Positions 48,827-62,600 are shown, counted from the stretch's first letter. The stretch: 64,000 nucleotides of DNA from Heterodera schachtii (GCA_023374025.1 SIJG01000013.1:24161-88160); one strand, 5' to 3'. Program-made: numbers and translations. The notes: a model not told the origin generated them from the sequence alone.

Positions 48827-50952
48827 ATGAAAATTTTGTCATCAACATCGAACTTTTCAATTGAAAATCTACTGTTTAAGCCGTGCACATCGCCAACCCC
48901 AACACCAAATGTTTTTGGCACTGCTCCACCCATTGTGCCAATACCAATTTACCACCCATTCTTTGCAACAATGCCAACAAGGCCAACAACACCAGCCACA
49001 GCGTCAACAGCAACGATTTTCCCACCGCCATCATTAATTTTTAAATCTGGTGGAATTTTAAGTGAATTAAAAACGCAAAATTAAATAATAAAATTAACAA
49101 AATAAATTAATTTATATAAAATTTTTGTAATTTAATAAGATTTTTCAATATAAATTATCATTTTTTATAGACAAACATTCTGCTACCTTTCATTGCAAGA
49201 ATGACAACAATAATTTATCACAACAAATTGGAACATCAACAACAACAACAACAACGAAATCATCCACAAATTATGCCATTCAAAAGGCACAATTTTTTTT
49301 AATTGTGATTTTTATTTTCATGGACTAGAAAATTTTCTCGAGCATCCAAAAATTTCTTGGAATTGAAAACTTTTAATTCCAATGAAATTATAAATTTTTA
49401 TTTAATAATTTAATTGGTCTTTCATTAATTTGACTTAAAAATGCAAGAAATGAAAAAATTTATTGCCAAAATCTTATGGAATTAGCTAAATTTGATTTAT
49501 AATATAATAATAACCAAGTGCTTTCATTTACAAAATTAGACAGTATTATTAACTTTTCCAATTTTCATGAAAATTAGATTTTGAAATGGAACTAATTAAT
49601 TTTCCATTTTTAAAATTAATTTTCCATTTTTAAAAATTAATATTCCATTTTTTAAATTAATTTTCTATTTTTTAAAATTAATATTCCATTTTTAAATTAA
49701 TTTTCTATTTTTTAAATTAATTTTCCATTTTAAAATTAATTTTCCATTTTTTTCAGCTCAGTGCTATAAGCAGCGGAAAGCGGAAGCGACGGCACCGTAC
49801 AATATTCACGGAGTGCCAACTGTACACGATGGAGGAGGCGTTCATCGCCTGTCAATATCCGGACGTACAAATGCGGGAGCATTTGGCGGAGAAATTAAAA
49901 TTGCGCGAGGAACGCGTGGAAGTAAGTGAAAACTATTTTAAAAATTTGAAAATATTTAGTAAATTCTAAATAACATAATAAAAAGTTTTTTAAGATATTT
50001 TATTTTTTCTATAAATTTTCCACAATTTTTTTAAAAAAATTTAGTCAAAATTAAATTTTTTATGATATCTGTTTATAACTAGAGCCAAAATTTCCCGGCT
50101 TTGACTTGTTAAAATTCTTTTTTTCTTAAAATTTCTTCAAAATCGCAAATTTGGTCATTCTGAGAAAATTTATTATGAAATTGCAGGCTCGCGTTAAAAA
50201 AAGAGGGCTTTTGAATATTTTTTGCATTTTTTAGTCTGAAATTTTTTCAAATTTTTTTTCGGTTTAAAAACTTCTGAAACCAAACGTTGGGGGTCGACTG
50301 GGCGCCAGCTCAATCGACCAATTTCGATCCACGAACCCAAAACAATATGTAGTCGAAAATTCAATGTTCGAATCATTGTGCTCATTTTGCAGCATGTGCA
50401 AAAATTTTTTGCATTGGCTCAAAATCGCAAAATGAGTCAGTTTTGGTGCTGATTTCTCATTTTCAACGATTTTCGAAAAATTTATTAACAAAAATGCAAT
50501 AAAAACGAAAAATCATCCTTAAGAATTGACCCGAAAAATTTCAGAAAAACCCAAGAAATGGAAAATTTTATTAAAAAATTCATCTTATTTTGTTTATTTT
50601 CTTTACAAGAATTTTTGGTTTTTAACATTCCCATTTATAGCACCTATTTTGAGGGGTTTTTTAGAATCAGGGAGCAAACAAATATTTTTTGCTACCTTTT
50701 TTAATTTTTTGTGTCTTTTAATCCCTTCATTTTTTGCTTTTTCCTTAATTTTTTTTGCTTTTTTTTCGTGCTTATTTTGGGAAAATTTGGTGCTTTTTAC
50801 AGTTTTTTAATTGGTGATTTTTGTGCTGAAAAATGAGCACTCTTTTTATATCAGAAAAAACATATTTTTAAAACAAAATTTTTCATTTTTAGGTTTGGTT
50901 TAAAAATCGGCGAGCGAAAGAAAGGAAGAAAACTCGCGAAGCTAAAATTTGA
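48827..50952 (+). CDS. gsc: Goosecoid-type homeobox transcription factor (four exons, ~197 aa)
   Basis: Exons 48827-49061, 49171-49304 (or -49286 with a GC donor), 49757-49921 and 50893-50952. The N-terminus has FSIENLL, matching the eh1/GEH repressor motif of Goosecoid (FSIDNIL type) that binds Groucho. A Thr/Pro-rich linker follows. The homeodomain starts [15 protein letters not shown], has [20 protein letters not shown] and ends [14 protein letters not shown]. The Lys after WF is homeodomain position 50, typical of Goosecoid/Otx/bicoid classes, and the HRTIFT..QL and YPDV patterns favour Goosecoid (ceh-45 in C. elegans). Odd: the usual Trp after RRAK is Glu. The protein stops soon after the homeodomain. 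Exon 2 ends are the least certain part. Confidence 0.8.
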
Positions 50953-52955
50953 AATTACACAAATGCATTTTTTCATTTTATTTTTTATTTTATTAAATAT
51001 TTTTTTGCATTTTGACAAAAATATTTAAACAAAATTTAAGGCATATTTATTGCAAAAAATTGATAGATGCTATTCCATATTTTCACTGGTTGCTCAACAA
51101 AATTCTTTTGTCAACAAATACATATTCCTCTATTCTTTGTAATTTTGTGCCATTAATGGCATCCGTCGCATTCTGTGCCACCCCATTTCCGGCATTTTTT
51201 TGGATGTCTCCAAAATGCCGACAAAGAGGCACTTTTTGAAGGAGTGCCGCATCGGCCCACCGGGCCGATCAAAAAATGTTTTTTTCGCTTTTTTGTCTCC
51301 TATTTGCCCCAAATATTTACCGTTCACCCACCACCACTACGACAACTCTGACATCATCACCCAATTCTTTCACTCATCATTGTATTTCCTTCATTTTACC
51401 GCCCAGCAGCTGAACCGGAGGAATTTTTGCGCGTCGTCCCCCGAGGGGCAAATAGAGATGGAGTATGGAGGAGAGGGGGTTAAAAGCCTTTTAGTGTTTA
51501 ACCTTGCTTGTCGACATTCCTTTTTCTCTTTCTCTATCTTTCACTGTCTCTTACCTTTCTTTTCAATCTCTTCCTTTTTTCTCTCCTTCTCTCTTTCTTT
51601 TTATCTCTCACCCTTTCCCTTTTCCCCTTCTCTCTCTGCTTTCCTCACTTCACTCTTTTCCTCATTTTCTCTCTCTCTCTATCTTTTTCCTTTCTTCTCT
51701 TCTCTCCAACCCTCTTTTACACAGTATTTTTTTTGTTTATTTAATTAAATGAGAAGTCGGGGGGGGGGAGTAGTGATGCTCGAGAATCTCGGTCTCGACT
51801 CGAGAAAAGTCTCGGGTTTTCAGTCTTGATCTTCCTTACTTTGTCCTTATTTTGTACTTAATTTTTTCTTTTTCATTAAAATCTTTTTTTAAAAACAAAC
51901 AAAAACTCAAGACTTCACTTTTCCACTTGGAGGCAAGTGAATGTGATAATAGGTTGTCCAATAATATCCGGTTACCTAACATTTGGTCACTGATCGTTTC
52001 GTCACTGTTCATTTCGCACTGAAACATAATTTTTTAAAAACATTAGCTAATTCAATAAAATTATCTTATGAAGGTATTAATTGAAATTCGAAAAATTTCG
52101 AGGTCGCCGATCACGAATTTGACTGTTGTCCTAAATGATAGACGAAACGATCAGTGACGAAATGATCGGCCACCATTTTATCTCTCCCTCATTTTGGCGT
52201 TTTGTTTTCCTTAGCATCGATCATTTAGCTATTTTTGTGACACTTCAATTGTACCGCCCCTCCCTCCCCTGTCGTTTTTTTTTTGCGGGTCGCCGCGTTC
52301 CATCCGTCCGCCGTCTCCCCCCCCCCCCCCCCAATTTTGCGCTCCTCTCCAATGAATGCGTTAATTTGCTATAATTAAATTATGGGAACAGACAGCTCTT
52401 AATATTTTGCTTCAACAAAGCAATTTGCCTTTTGTGTGCCCACCAAATGCTAATCAATTTTCATTTAAAAGGCAACAATTTGCTCGAAAAAGCATTAACA
52501 AGAAAATTAAAGCTTGAAAAGTAATGGTATTTAAATGCTTATTTTTTGTATTTCATAATTGCAATTATTAATTTTGCTAACAAAATTTATAAAAAAAATT
52601 TAAGCCAATGGCGGAATGTTTTTTAACAAATTTAGTTTGATATTTTCGAAAAAAAATAAAAAGATCAAAAGTACCATTTAAACATCAAATATCTTCACTT
52701 ACCGCTTCTTTTTTTAATCAAAAAACCATTTTAACCGATTTAATATTTGTGATGTAATTTAATCAACAATTTCCTTACATTTTTATTCATTTATATTTCT
52801 TGTGAATTTAATTTTAGCTTAAAACTTTGAATAGCCCTACTCATTTTTTCAAGAAAAGGAGATTAAAAATTAGCTTAGAAGGAATTTTCTCAATTATTTT
52901 CTTCTTGAATATTTTTTTGGACTATTAAAATTTGCTGGCCGGTATTTTTTTACAG
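50953..52955. other. Intergenic, with a CT-rich tract and a small TIR element
   Basis: A long pyrimidine tract (51520-51715) is rich in CTTTCTCTCTC. Inverted ends at 51981-52176 (TTGGTCACTGATCGTTTCG on the left, GATCGGCCACC on the right) suggest a MITE. A 16-base C-tract lies at 52317-52332. No gene. Confidence 0.35.
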
Positions 52956-53168
52956 AATTCCCGAGGAATTTCCTTCCTAATCCCTGACTTTTCTTCTGAA
53001 AATGTTAGCCCAAATCTAACAGCTGAGACTGATCGAGATGATGTGATCAGTATCAACAGCACAACAACAATTAATTACCCCCGTAAGAACAGTGATTTTC
53101 TGCCTGTCCCCCATTTATTCACTTTTCTTCCGCCGATTGAGACAACCTTAAAAAGACGAATAATTTGA
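52956..53168 (+). CDS. Possible terminal exon, unrecognised
   Basis: After a TTTTTTACAG acceptor, a 71-codon frame (NSRGISFLIPDFSSENV, later DRDDVISINSTTTI) runs to TGA. It has normal residue use, but no partner exon was found. It could belong to a gene with distant upstream exons or be chance. Confidence 0.25.
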   Translation, partial: NSRGISFLIPDFSSENVSPNLTAETDRDDVISINSTTTINYPRKNSDFLPVPHLFTFLPPIETTLKRRII

Positions 53169-54461
53169 TGTTGGTTATTGAACACATGAGAAACAATGTT
53201 TTATGCTTCGTGTTAAAAAAAGAAGGCTTTCCGGCTCAATGCATGTGATTGATTTTGTAGTGAATTTAAGCAACAAAAACAAATATTTTTTAAATTAGTT
53301 TTAAATAAGATTTTTGTAAGAGATTGCAAGAAAATTAAATTAATTTTTTTTTTACTATTTTTCATTAGGTCATACAATAATTTGTTATTTAAAAAAATTG
53401 TAAATTTCAATTTAGCGTAAAAATTTGTAATTAGATTGGCCAAAATTTTATTCTCTCCCATTCACCGACGCAAATCTTTTTTTTATTGAAAAAAGGCAAT
53501 TTTTAATTTTTTGATTCTAAACTATTTTATGTCAATTTGTTTTTATTTCTAAAATAAAAATATAAGACCATTGCTTTTGCCTTATTTGTTTATAAATTAT
53601 AATTAATTCATTCTTCGCTTTCTAATTTATGCTTTTCTGTCCCTTCCTCCCTCTTAAAAGCATTTCGCTGTTTTTCATTATTTAATTAGCTGATTTTCTA
53701 ATTGTTTTGCCACTACTAAAATTGCACCTAAATAAATTTCCAATTATTTTATCGTCCTAACTCATTGGACAATACTCAGTTTAGCTGAACGGTTGGCTAA
53801 TCAGCGATCATGCCGACTGATCTTCGTACTTCGTAATTCTCCGTTTTCCCAAAAAATTATTATTTTGCCATGTTGGCCATCATTTTTCAAAAATATGGTC
53901 AAATGGGGGTCCTGGCGGTACCGATAGGCGCCGCCGGGAAAATTTTTGAGTATTTAATGCAAATATGTTAAGAAAATTGCTTAAAAATTGAAAAATTTAC
54001 TGAAATTTTTTACTTTTTTGGCTTTCGGGGGGGGGGGGGGGCTTTAGCCCCCTAAGCCCCCCCCCCTTGCCTACGCCCTTGGTGCAATTGGCCAACGAAA
54101 GTCACCCACTTTCCCCTCGCATTGAATCTCTATTTTTTTGGCTTCTGTGATGATCTTTGATCACCATACACCACGGCGATTGTGGCCAAAGTGCCCTCCT
54201 TATTTTGAAGGCTATAAAAATTTCGTCCGTTCACCCTTCCTAAATTGTCTCTTCTTGGCATCCAAACCCTTTTTTCCATTCATTTCTACAAATTGTCACT
54301 TTCTTCCTTTAGCATTTATTTAAATGTAATTTTTTTTAAATTTTAGGGACAAAAAATATTTTGCTAAAACATCGGATGATAAAAAGGCGGCATTTTTCTT
54401 CTGAAGCTTCGCTTCTCTCCCTCTCTCTTCTCCCCTCTTCTTTTTTCTTCACTTCTTCTCA
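53169..54461. other. Intergenic
   Basis: AT-rich. Contains a GC hairpin (53911-53938) and a G-tract/C-tract pair (54027-54067) with GGGCTTTAGCCCCCTAAGCC between. No gene. Confidence 0.35.
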
Positions 54462-54993
54462 TCAGCGCCCTTGAAGTCCGTCCGCTTTGTTGGATGGCTC
54501 AGTGTTCAGCGGTGCCGGCTCATCCTTTGGTGAAGTGGCCTTCACATCTTTGCTTGGCTTGACTTAAATTAATTTTTTTTTTGATTGGCTTATAAAAAAA
54601 TGGCTTAATTTCTCAAAAAAAAAGTCTCTCATTTTTTATCCTTTTGTTTGAAAATTCAAATCACAACAAAAAATGTAAAAAAATAATAATATTTTTTGAA
54701 AATCTTTGGTCATTTGGCTGGCCAAAAATGAGTGCCAAAATTTTTTTTTTTTTTTTGTAAAAGACCGAATTTTTAAAAATGTTCATGTTTGCAAAAAAAC
54801 CAAAATAATTTTTATCAGCCAAAAGTTCAAAAAACAATCCAGACCACATACCCTCGTTTGACGGCAGTTCGCTTGTGCAATTGTGCGCTTGTTGTTTTTG
54901 CCAAGTCTCAATGTCTTCCGCCGAGGCGGACGCCGAATCCATCAAAAACAATGCCACAGCAACCAATGCCAGAAATTGCACAATGCAGACCAT
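54462..54993 (-). CDS. Small putatively secreted protein (two exons, 80 aa)
   Basis: Minus-strand exons 54993-54852 and 54562-54462 join to 243 nt (donor GAGG|GTATGT, acceptor TTTAAG). The start gives a clear signal peptide: MVCIVQFLALVAVALFLMDS, with a likely cut after SASA. The mature part is ~55 residues, hydrophilic, with one Cys (HNCTSELPS) and a Lys/Pro/Ser-rich tail (KPSKDVKATSPKDEPAPL). No domain recognised. Short secreted proteins of this kind are common candidates for effectors in plant-parasitic nematodes, but nothing here shows gland expression or a role in infection. Confidence 0.65.
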
Positions 54994-56697
54994 TTTTGCA
55001 ATATCTAAAAATTGAATTTTATGGTGGAAAAACAGATATGTACAGGGGGGGGGGCAGGGCAAAAAAAGGAAAAGCCTAATCATCGCTAAATTGTTTTTCT
55101 GTTGGATGGGAATGGGCAATCAGATAATTTTTTGCATTAATTAATATTCCATTGACTCTTTCGACTGGAAAAAAGTGTTTAGCAAAACAGGCGAACAATG
55201 AAAGTAATGAATAATAATAAAAAAAGAAATATATTAAACTGCTTTTTGAAAATACGATCAAAAAATGAGTAAAGTTGGATTGGATTATTTGCACATATAT
55301 ATTTTTTACTGTTCTAGAAACAGCATTAAATGCATAAAAAACACCTTTTTAGCATGTTTGGCAGCTTATAAAGCGAAGTTCCGATATGCATATTTTGGCA
55401 TTTTCAAAAAATCCAATTAAAGGGACCATATTTTAAAGCAGCATTTTCTTCACCTCATAGAACCGAAAATTTTAAAAGATAATTTTTGGATATTCTGGAG
55501 TGTTAATAAAAAAGCAACTTTCTTATAAATTTTAATTTTCGCTAAAAATAATTTCAAAAATAGAAAATTTACGATTTTTCCTCAGTTTTCTATTTATCAT
55601 AATGATTGTTATTGAATTATGTAAAATTTTGTTTTACTTTTTCATACATATTCTTTTAATAAAAACCAATTAATTTGCTAATGAATTCAGCAAATACAAA
55701 AAAATAAATATAAAAAGTATATATAAAAAATATTTTTAAAATTAATATTATATAATGATGCTCACTAGTCTCGGGTTTAACTACAAAAAATCTCTTTTTT
55801 GGTTTCAGTCTCGGGTTTTCTATCTTTCTTCGAGACCGAGTATTTTAGTTAATTTATATGAATTTTAATTGAAAATTTGGACAATTTTTGGATGAAATAT
55901 TTGGCAAAAAATGGCAAAATGAAAATATGAAAAAGGAATGATAAAAAATGCATTTTAATGAAACAAAGAAAAACGGAAATATACGAAAAAAATGCTTTTA
56001 AAAAATTGACCATAAATTTGTGAAAAATTTGGAGCCAATCTGCGGTCGACATGGAACGGAACCTATTAAAAAGATAATTAAATTATTACATATTTTTATT
56101 GCAAAAAATCATGTTTGTCATACAAATTATTGGCACCATTTACTGCGAAGCATAAAAACAATTATGGTGAAAAGCACCATAAAATAATGAGAAAAAAATC
56201 GTTTAAAAATAAATTAATAATTACTAACAAATAAGTCCAAATTAAACGCGGATGGTGGGAAAGCGGCTTATTAGAGGTTTTATTTCCAAAAATTAACAAA
56301 AAAAATGATTTGCAAAATTATATCGTCTCTTTCTTTTCTTTGGTCAAATTAAAAATGACGTTCCATTTTCCAAATTCAAGTACATTTTAAGTGCCATTTT
56401 CCCGAAACATATTTTATTATTCGCCTAAAGCATACCAATAAAACCCATCAATCTGTCAATTTCATGCCACTTTTTGTGCATATTTTGGCATTTTGTGCAT
56501 ATTTTATGTAAATATTTATGATTTTAAATGAGAAACAGAAACTGAACAATGCACAAAAACTTAATGAAAAGCAAAAACCAACACTTTATTTTTGGCACAA
56601 CAATAACAGGTAAAAAAAATGAAATAAAGTCAAGTCAATATCACAATACATACCATACATAAAATTTAAAAAATGAGATGAGATGAACCACCACCAC
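54994..56697. other. Gene-free AT-rich region
   Basis: Contains a GTCTCGGGTTT repeat stretch near 55770-55850, also seen at 51790 and 39790. The 3' end of the retrotransposon is at its right edge. No gene. Confidence 0.35.
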
Positions 56698-59688
56698 TCA
56701 GGACTTATTTTTTGTATAAAATTCTTTCATAAGATTTTTAAATTTATTTAAACCTGATATTTCCATAACTGTTTTGGGTAAGCAGTTCCATGGATTAATT
56801 GTTCGAATAAAGAAATTATTCCGAGATTTATTACTGAATCTTTTGTTTTGAATCCTAAATGTTTTTCGTTGCGATCTTGAAGAAAATTCGAAATATTTTT
56901 TTGGGTCTAAATGAGTTAAGCCCCTAATTATTTTGTAAGTCATATTCATATCAGTGAGCGACCTTCGAATACTTAATTTTTCCAATTTGCAAATTTCAAG
57001 TCTTTTTTCATATGGTGCCGCCTTGAGGCCACATTTTTTGTATACGATTCTTGTGAAATATTTTTGAACCTTTTCTATTCTTTTACTCGGTTCTTTTACG
57101 GGGACATTCCATACTTCGGATGCGTATTCGAGGTGAGGTCTGATATAGCTTTTATATGCTAGTATTAAGGTACTGATATTCCTTGTTTTTAATATTTTTA
57201 AAATTTGATATGCCTTGTAATAGGCCGCCTTTAAAATTTTTGAAATATGAATGCCAAATGAGAGCTTTTGATCAACCAAAACTCCCAGATCACGGACACA
57301 ATCTACGCTTAAAATTACTTTCTCGCCAATTTTATACTCATGTTTAGGATTATTTTTTCCTAGATATAATACTGCGCATTTCTCATGCGCAATGGCTATG
57401 CCATTGTCTTTTGACCATTTGGCTAAGTTAGCCAACGCTAAAGAGAGTAAATCCCTTTTCGCGTCATTATCATGCGAAATGTAAATTTTAACATCATCGG
57501 CATACAATTTAATTCCGACTTCAGGCGGAATAAAATTAGTAAGGTCATTTATAAAAATCAAAAAAAGAAGAGGCCCGAGGACACTGCCCTGTGGGACACC
57601 GGAATAAGTTCTAAAACTTTCGGAATAATACTCTCCAATTTTAACTCTATATGATCTATACGTTAGAAAATTTTGAAGAAATTTCAGTATTTTCCCAGAA
57701 ATACCTATGTTCTGAAGTTTAACAATTAACAAATTTATTGGCACTGAATCAAAAGCTTTTTCAAAATCTATAAATACTATATCAACTTTTTGTCCCTTTT
57801 CTATTGATTTATAGAAATAATCCAGGGAGACCAACAACTGTGTGGTGGTCGACCTGGATTTCAAAAACCCAAATTGTTCATCAGTTAGAATTTTATTTTT
57901 CTCAAGATATTTAATTATATGCCATGCTAATAGTCGTTCAAAAACCCTACATAAAGTACATGTCAGAGAGATTGGACGATAATTATTTGGATTCGATTTA
58001 TCCCCTTTTTTATAAATTGGAATTATAAAAGATGTACGCCATAAGTTTGGGATTTCCCCATAATCTAAAATTATTCGAAAGAGTTCACTTATGATAGGTG
58101 CCAATAAATCTGCGCATTGCTTAATCAATATATAAGGTAACCCGTCTGGAGATGTCGAGTTTCTGTTTGGTAACTTCCTAAGTGCTTTCCAGACTAAGGC
58201 AGCATTTAATTCAATATCTGTAAGGCTATTTATTTTGCTATTAATGGGATAATTCATATTACAATTTCTTTGCATAAAATTTTGTTGAAATATTTTACCA
58301 AAAAGCATGCATTTCTGCCTATCCTCTGTATAAATTCTGCCTTGGTCATCGAAAAGCAATCTTATTTCTCTGTCGGAATTAAATTTGTTGCCGATGTATT
58401 TAAAAATAGCCAAATTGCCTTTATTGACAAGTTGGCTTTCTTTATTATCATTAATATTTTTTAATTCCCTTTTCAGATTCCTACTTAAAATTTTGTATTT
58501 TATTTTAATTTGTCCGTGATCAGGGTATTTTCTAATAAGCCTATGTATTTTTAATTTTTCGGAGTATAATTTTTTGATTTTTTGTGGGTAGTTGTTTTTT
58601 ATAATTTTTCGTAATGCTTTTTTAGGAAAAAATTTATCGAAGGATTTATAAAGTTCTTTAGCGAGAAGATTATATTTCTCGTCAACATGAAATAAATTCA
58701 ATAAATGTAAGTCAATTCGTTTTTGCTGAATCTCATTGCTAAGTCTCAGAAAATTATTTCTTTTAAACTCTCTGATGAAAATTTTCTCTTTTTTGGTGAT
58801 CGAATAGCTCGCATTAATTTTAAATTCTATCATGTGATGATCTGAAGTTGAAAAAGTTTCTATAACATTCGTTTCATAAACTAATTGGTTTGGGTTTGAA
58901 AGAATTAGGTCTAAAATGTTATTCCCACGTGTTGCTTGTTTTACGTGTTGAATCAACTGTTTTTGTGCAACAAAGTCAAAGAATATTTTCGATTGATTGT
59001 TATTATCTATTCGATAATTAATCCAATCGATTCCTGGTAGGTTCAGATCACCACACACAAGAATATTATGGTAATTAAATTCTGAAATATAATCTAAGAT
59101 TTTTTTAAAATTTTGTATAGAACATTGAGGCGGCTTATACAAGGCAAAAATGTGAATCACTTTTGCTAAGCAAAGTTTAATGTGAACAATTTCACATTGA
59201 TATTTTGACCCAGAGAAAATTTCAAGCATAGGAATATCAGTACTTAATAGTATGGCACAGCCGCCACCTCGTTTATTTTGACGATTTGCTAATATTGGAG
59301 TATATTTACCACCTATGGACAAGTCATATGAAATTGAGTTTATGGAATTTAACCAAGTCTCTGAAACAATGAGAATATCCGGTTTTTTATTTTGTGTTAT
59401 AAAATTTAAGTCAGGGATTTTATTAGGAAGCGAGCGAGCATTAAAAAGTAGACATTTAATTGTTTTTGTATTTAAAATAGTTTTTTGCGGTTTGCTCGCG
59501 CACCCCTATAAGTCCCTTGTCCTGAGTGGTTTAGGGTTCGAAAGAGCTTTGAGCTCCAAGTCGACGACAATGTATTTAAACATGCCGGCGGCTTGGTTAG
59601 CCTCATAGGCCTTTTTACGAAGGTCATACAGAATTGATAATTCATTATGTGTCATATCTCGGCGGGCAATAAGATTATGCGGAATCAC
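56698..59688 (-). mobile_element. Non-LTR retrotransposon (CR1/jockey group), endonuclease plus reverse transcriptase
   Basis: One long minus-strand frame runs from about 59688 to TGA at 56698, broken once by TAG at 59506-59508. After the TAG it reads LLFNARSLPNK and SETWLN, later GDLNLPGIDW and SDHHMIEF: the motifs of an APE-type endonuclease. The reverse transcriptase follows, with KKGDKSNPNNYRPISL, DFEKAFDSV, YSGVPQGSVLGPLL and the catalytic YADDVKIY, then a thumb/C-terminal region ending FYTKNKS. Protein from the TAG is ~936 residues, close to normal for the CR1/jockey ORF2, so only the 5' end seems lost. Apart from the single stop it appears intact, suggesting recent insertion. Confidence 0.85.
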
Positions 59689-62600
59689 TTTTCCATAAGA
59701 ATGACAAACGTTCAGTCAAAAGACCACTTTAATTTTTTGCGTCAATTCCATAAAATTCTAATTTTTAAAAAAAATTAAAAAAAAATTTCCGAGAATTTCC
59801 AACCTTTTTTCAAAATTTCAGAAAAAGGTAATCGGCATCCAACACCCAAAAATTTTCCCCCGATTCATAGGGATGGCCCCGTTTTCCCCGCTTTTTCCCC
59901 CGCTTTACCGCAACAATTCATTTATTCATCCTTCCTTCTCAATTGTCTCAATTCATTCATTGCAAATTCCCTTTTTTTCGCGCTTTTCATCCCCACAAAT
60001 TTCTCCATCTGTTCAACAATTTCTCAGATTTATTTTCAATTTAATCAATCATTTTTTAAATAATTTTCTCTTATTCTTATTTATTAAATTCATTTTAATA
60101 ATTTAAAAACAAAAATTATTTCGGAAAATTTTTCAATAAATCGAAATTCTCATTTCGTGAAATTTTTTGTATTTCTCTGCTAAATTGAGCTTCCCTGGCC
60201 ACGTTTCCTATTTATAATTTGTCCCATCATCGTCAGTCCTTATCTCTCCCTCCTGTTTTATTGCAACAGCAAATATTGCTTTTAGGTAATTAGCGAATTA
60301 ATTAATTAAAGGGTACTTTATTTTCATCCCAAAAATATATTTGGCTTTGTTCACCATTTTTTAAATTTTGTTCAACAGGCAATCGTTTTTTTTAATATTT
60401 TTTTTCTTTCGAGTTTGTTATTATTTTTCAAATTTCACTTTTTTATAATATTTTATAAAAAAAAAAATTACACTTAAAAAATTCTTAAATCAACTCCTCA
60501 TTTAGTGAAATTTATTTTTATTTTTATTTGAATTTTATCCACAAACTTTGAGCTTCCTTGGCCATATTTTTTTACACATCGCCCGTCACACATTTGTTCT
60601 GCTGTTGTTGCAGCTAAAAGTCTCCAAAAAATCTGTGTGTGGGCCAAACGCAGAAAAGCAGCAAAAGAAGGCCAAAGGGCGGGGGAATTCCATTTAAAAT
60701 GAACGCAATCACCTGTTGTTGCTGCTGTTTTGGCCACGGAGAGCGAAAATAGTGGCCATTTGTCACCCGCAAAAATAATCGACAGATAATCACTTGCTAT
60801 TTAAACATTGAAATTAACCCACTTATACGACCTTCTCATGCTCTGGAATATATAATAAATTCCAAATTCTCGGCTACAAAAATCCCCAAACAAAAATTTC
60901 GGAGATTTAACCGAAAGTAAATTTGAATTCCGAATTGCATTTTTTTGATATGTTGAATAAATTAATTTAATAAGTTCAATTGACTTTTTGAAATTTAATG
61001 GATGAATTATTTGTGCAAAAATTGACAACAATGGACTGAGTGGCGATGCGTTGAGCACTGAAATCTTGATGAGAGAAGCACGAAAAGCACATTTTCTCCA
61101 ACATTTTTTGAGTTAGTGCCACTTTTTAGCAATTATTATCAATTATTTTGTGGTTTTTGTCAATTGCCAACTATTTTAGGCTTGTGAAATTTTCAATTTT
61201 TCAACTATTTTTTGACCATTAATGACCCTCAAAAATAATCGACAGATGTGTGTGTCTGCTTAATGTTTGTGTGATTACATTTTGACACCAATTCATAGTG
61301 TATCATTACCATATCCTATGATTGGCATTTAATTAGTGCCAAGAAAAATTATAAAATGAATTTAAACATTTGCACATTTAATTTCTTGCTAACCCATTTA
61401 TTAGCACCTTCTCATGCTCGGGAATATATAATAATTCCAATCTCGGATGCAAAATACTCAAACAAAGATTTCGGAGATGTTAGCAAATGAACATGTTTAT
61501 TTGTTGTGTCATTATAGCAAACATTTCGTAATTTCATACCCATGGGTTGATTTTTAATACCAATTAGCAAAAATATTTAAATAATTAACTTCCAAAATAT
61601 GAAAATGTCTTAAATCCATTGGCAAAAATATTAAACTTATTTTCTTTTACTAATTTATGCAAATGACCTAAAGTAAATATTCCATATATTTTCAATTCAT
61701 TTTTAACTTACTTTAATAATTTTAGAACTTAATTACGACACAATTTTCTCATGGTTACTTCTCCATTTTGTAGTGATATTTTGACTTTGACCATTCGATA
61801 TTATTTTAATTTATTATTTTTGGCATTTTTATGTTCTTATTTTTGTTGAGCTTTTTCTTTTGCTTTTGTTTTAGTCGAATTTAGTAATTGTAATTGTTTA
61901 ATGAGAATCATAATTGTGGATTGAAATATTTCGTTTTGTGCTTTAACTGTGCAGTCAATTGCTTTTTTGATAATTGACTTAGTCGGCATATTGTAATTGG
62001 AGAGAAACCGATCGAATTGGTCAAAGGCCTAATAATAATAATATTGTCCCAAATCTCTCCAGTCCTAATTTAAGACTGTTCCCGTGTCCCTGCCCTAATA
62101 AATCTAAGCCAATTAAAACAGCGAGCAGCAACAAAAAGCGAAATTTACTATTACTTTTCTTAAAAATTTTTTACATAATTCATTTTAACTTCAATTGTTT
62201 TTGAAAATTTCAATTTGTTAATTATTTATGTAAAAATGGAGAAAATGGTGATGAGTTGGGCACTACTGAAAAGCAGCTAAAAGAAATTTAGTAAAACTGA
62301 CCAAAATAAAATTTATTTGAATAAGATTATTTGTTTTATGTGTACTATACATTATTTTTTGTTTAACTGTCGAAAAGTCAGGGACCCGCCCAGCGAGCGC
62401 TAGCACCCGCTGATGATTTTATTTTTCATGTGAATTTATTTTTATAATTTTAGAGTTTTTTAGAAACAATCATTTATTTTAAATCATCTGAATACAATTT
62501 AACCTTCATAATAAGTGTCAAAAAATTTTATTTTGTCTAAAACAATAAAATAATTCACATTACTATGATTGGCATTTAATTAGTGCCAAGAAAATTATAA

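Noticed and set aside
51200..51752. Long plus-strand open frames over a pyrimidine-rich tract
   Set aside because: The frame is open in all three phases because of CT repeats (Ser/Phe/Leu only), so it is simple sequence, not a gene.
60498..60759. Possible minus-strand two-exon gene (MATIFALRG start, CAACAACAG donor)
   Set aside because: The next acceptor leads to a stop within a few residues in every phase tried.
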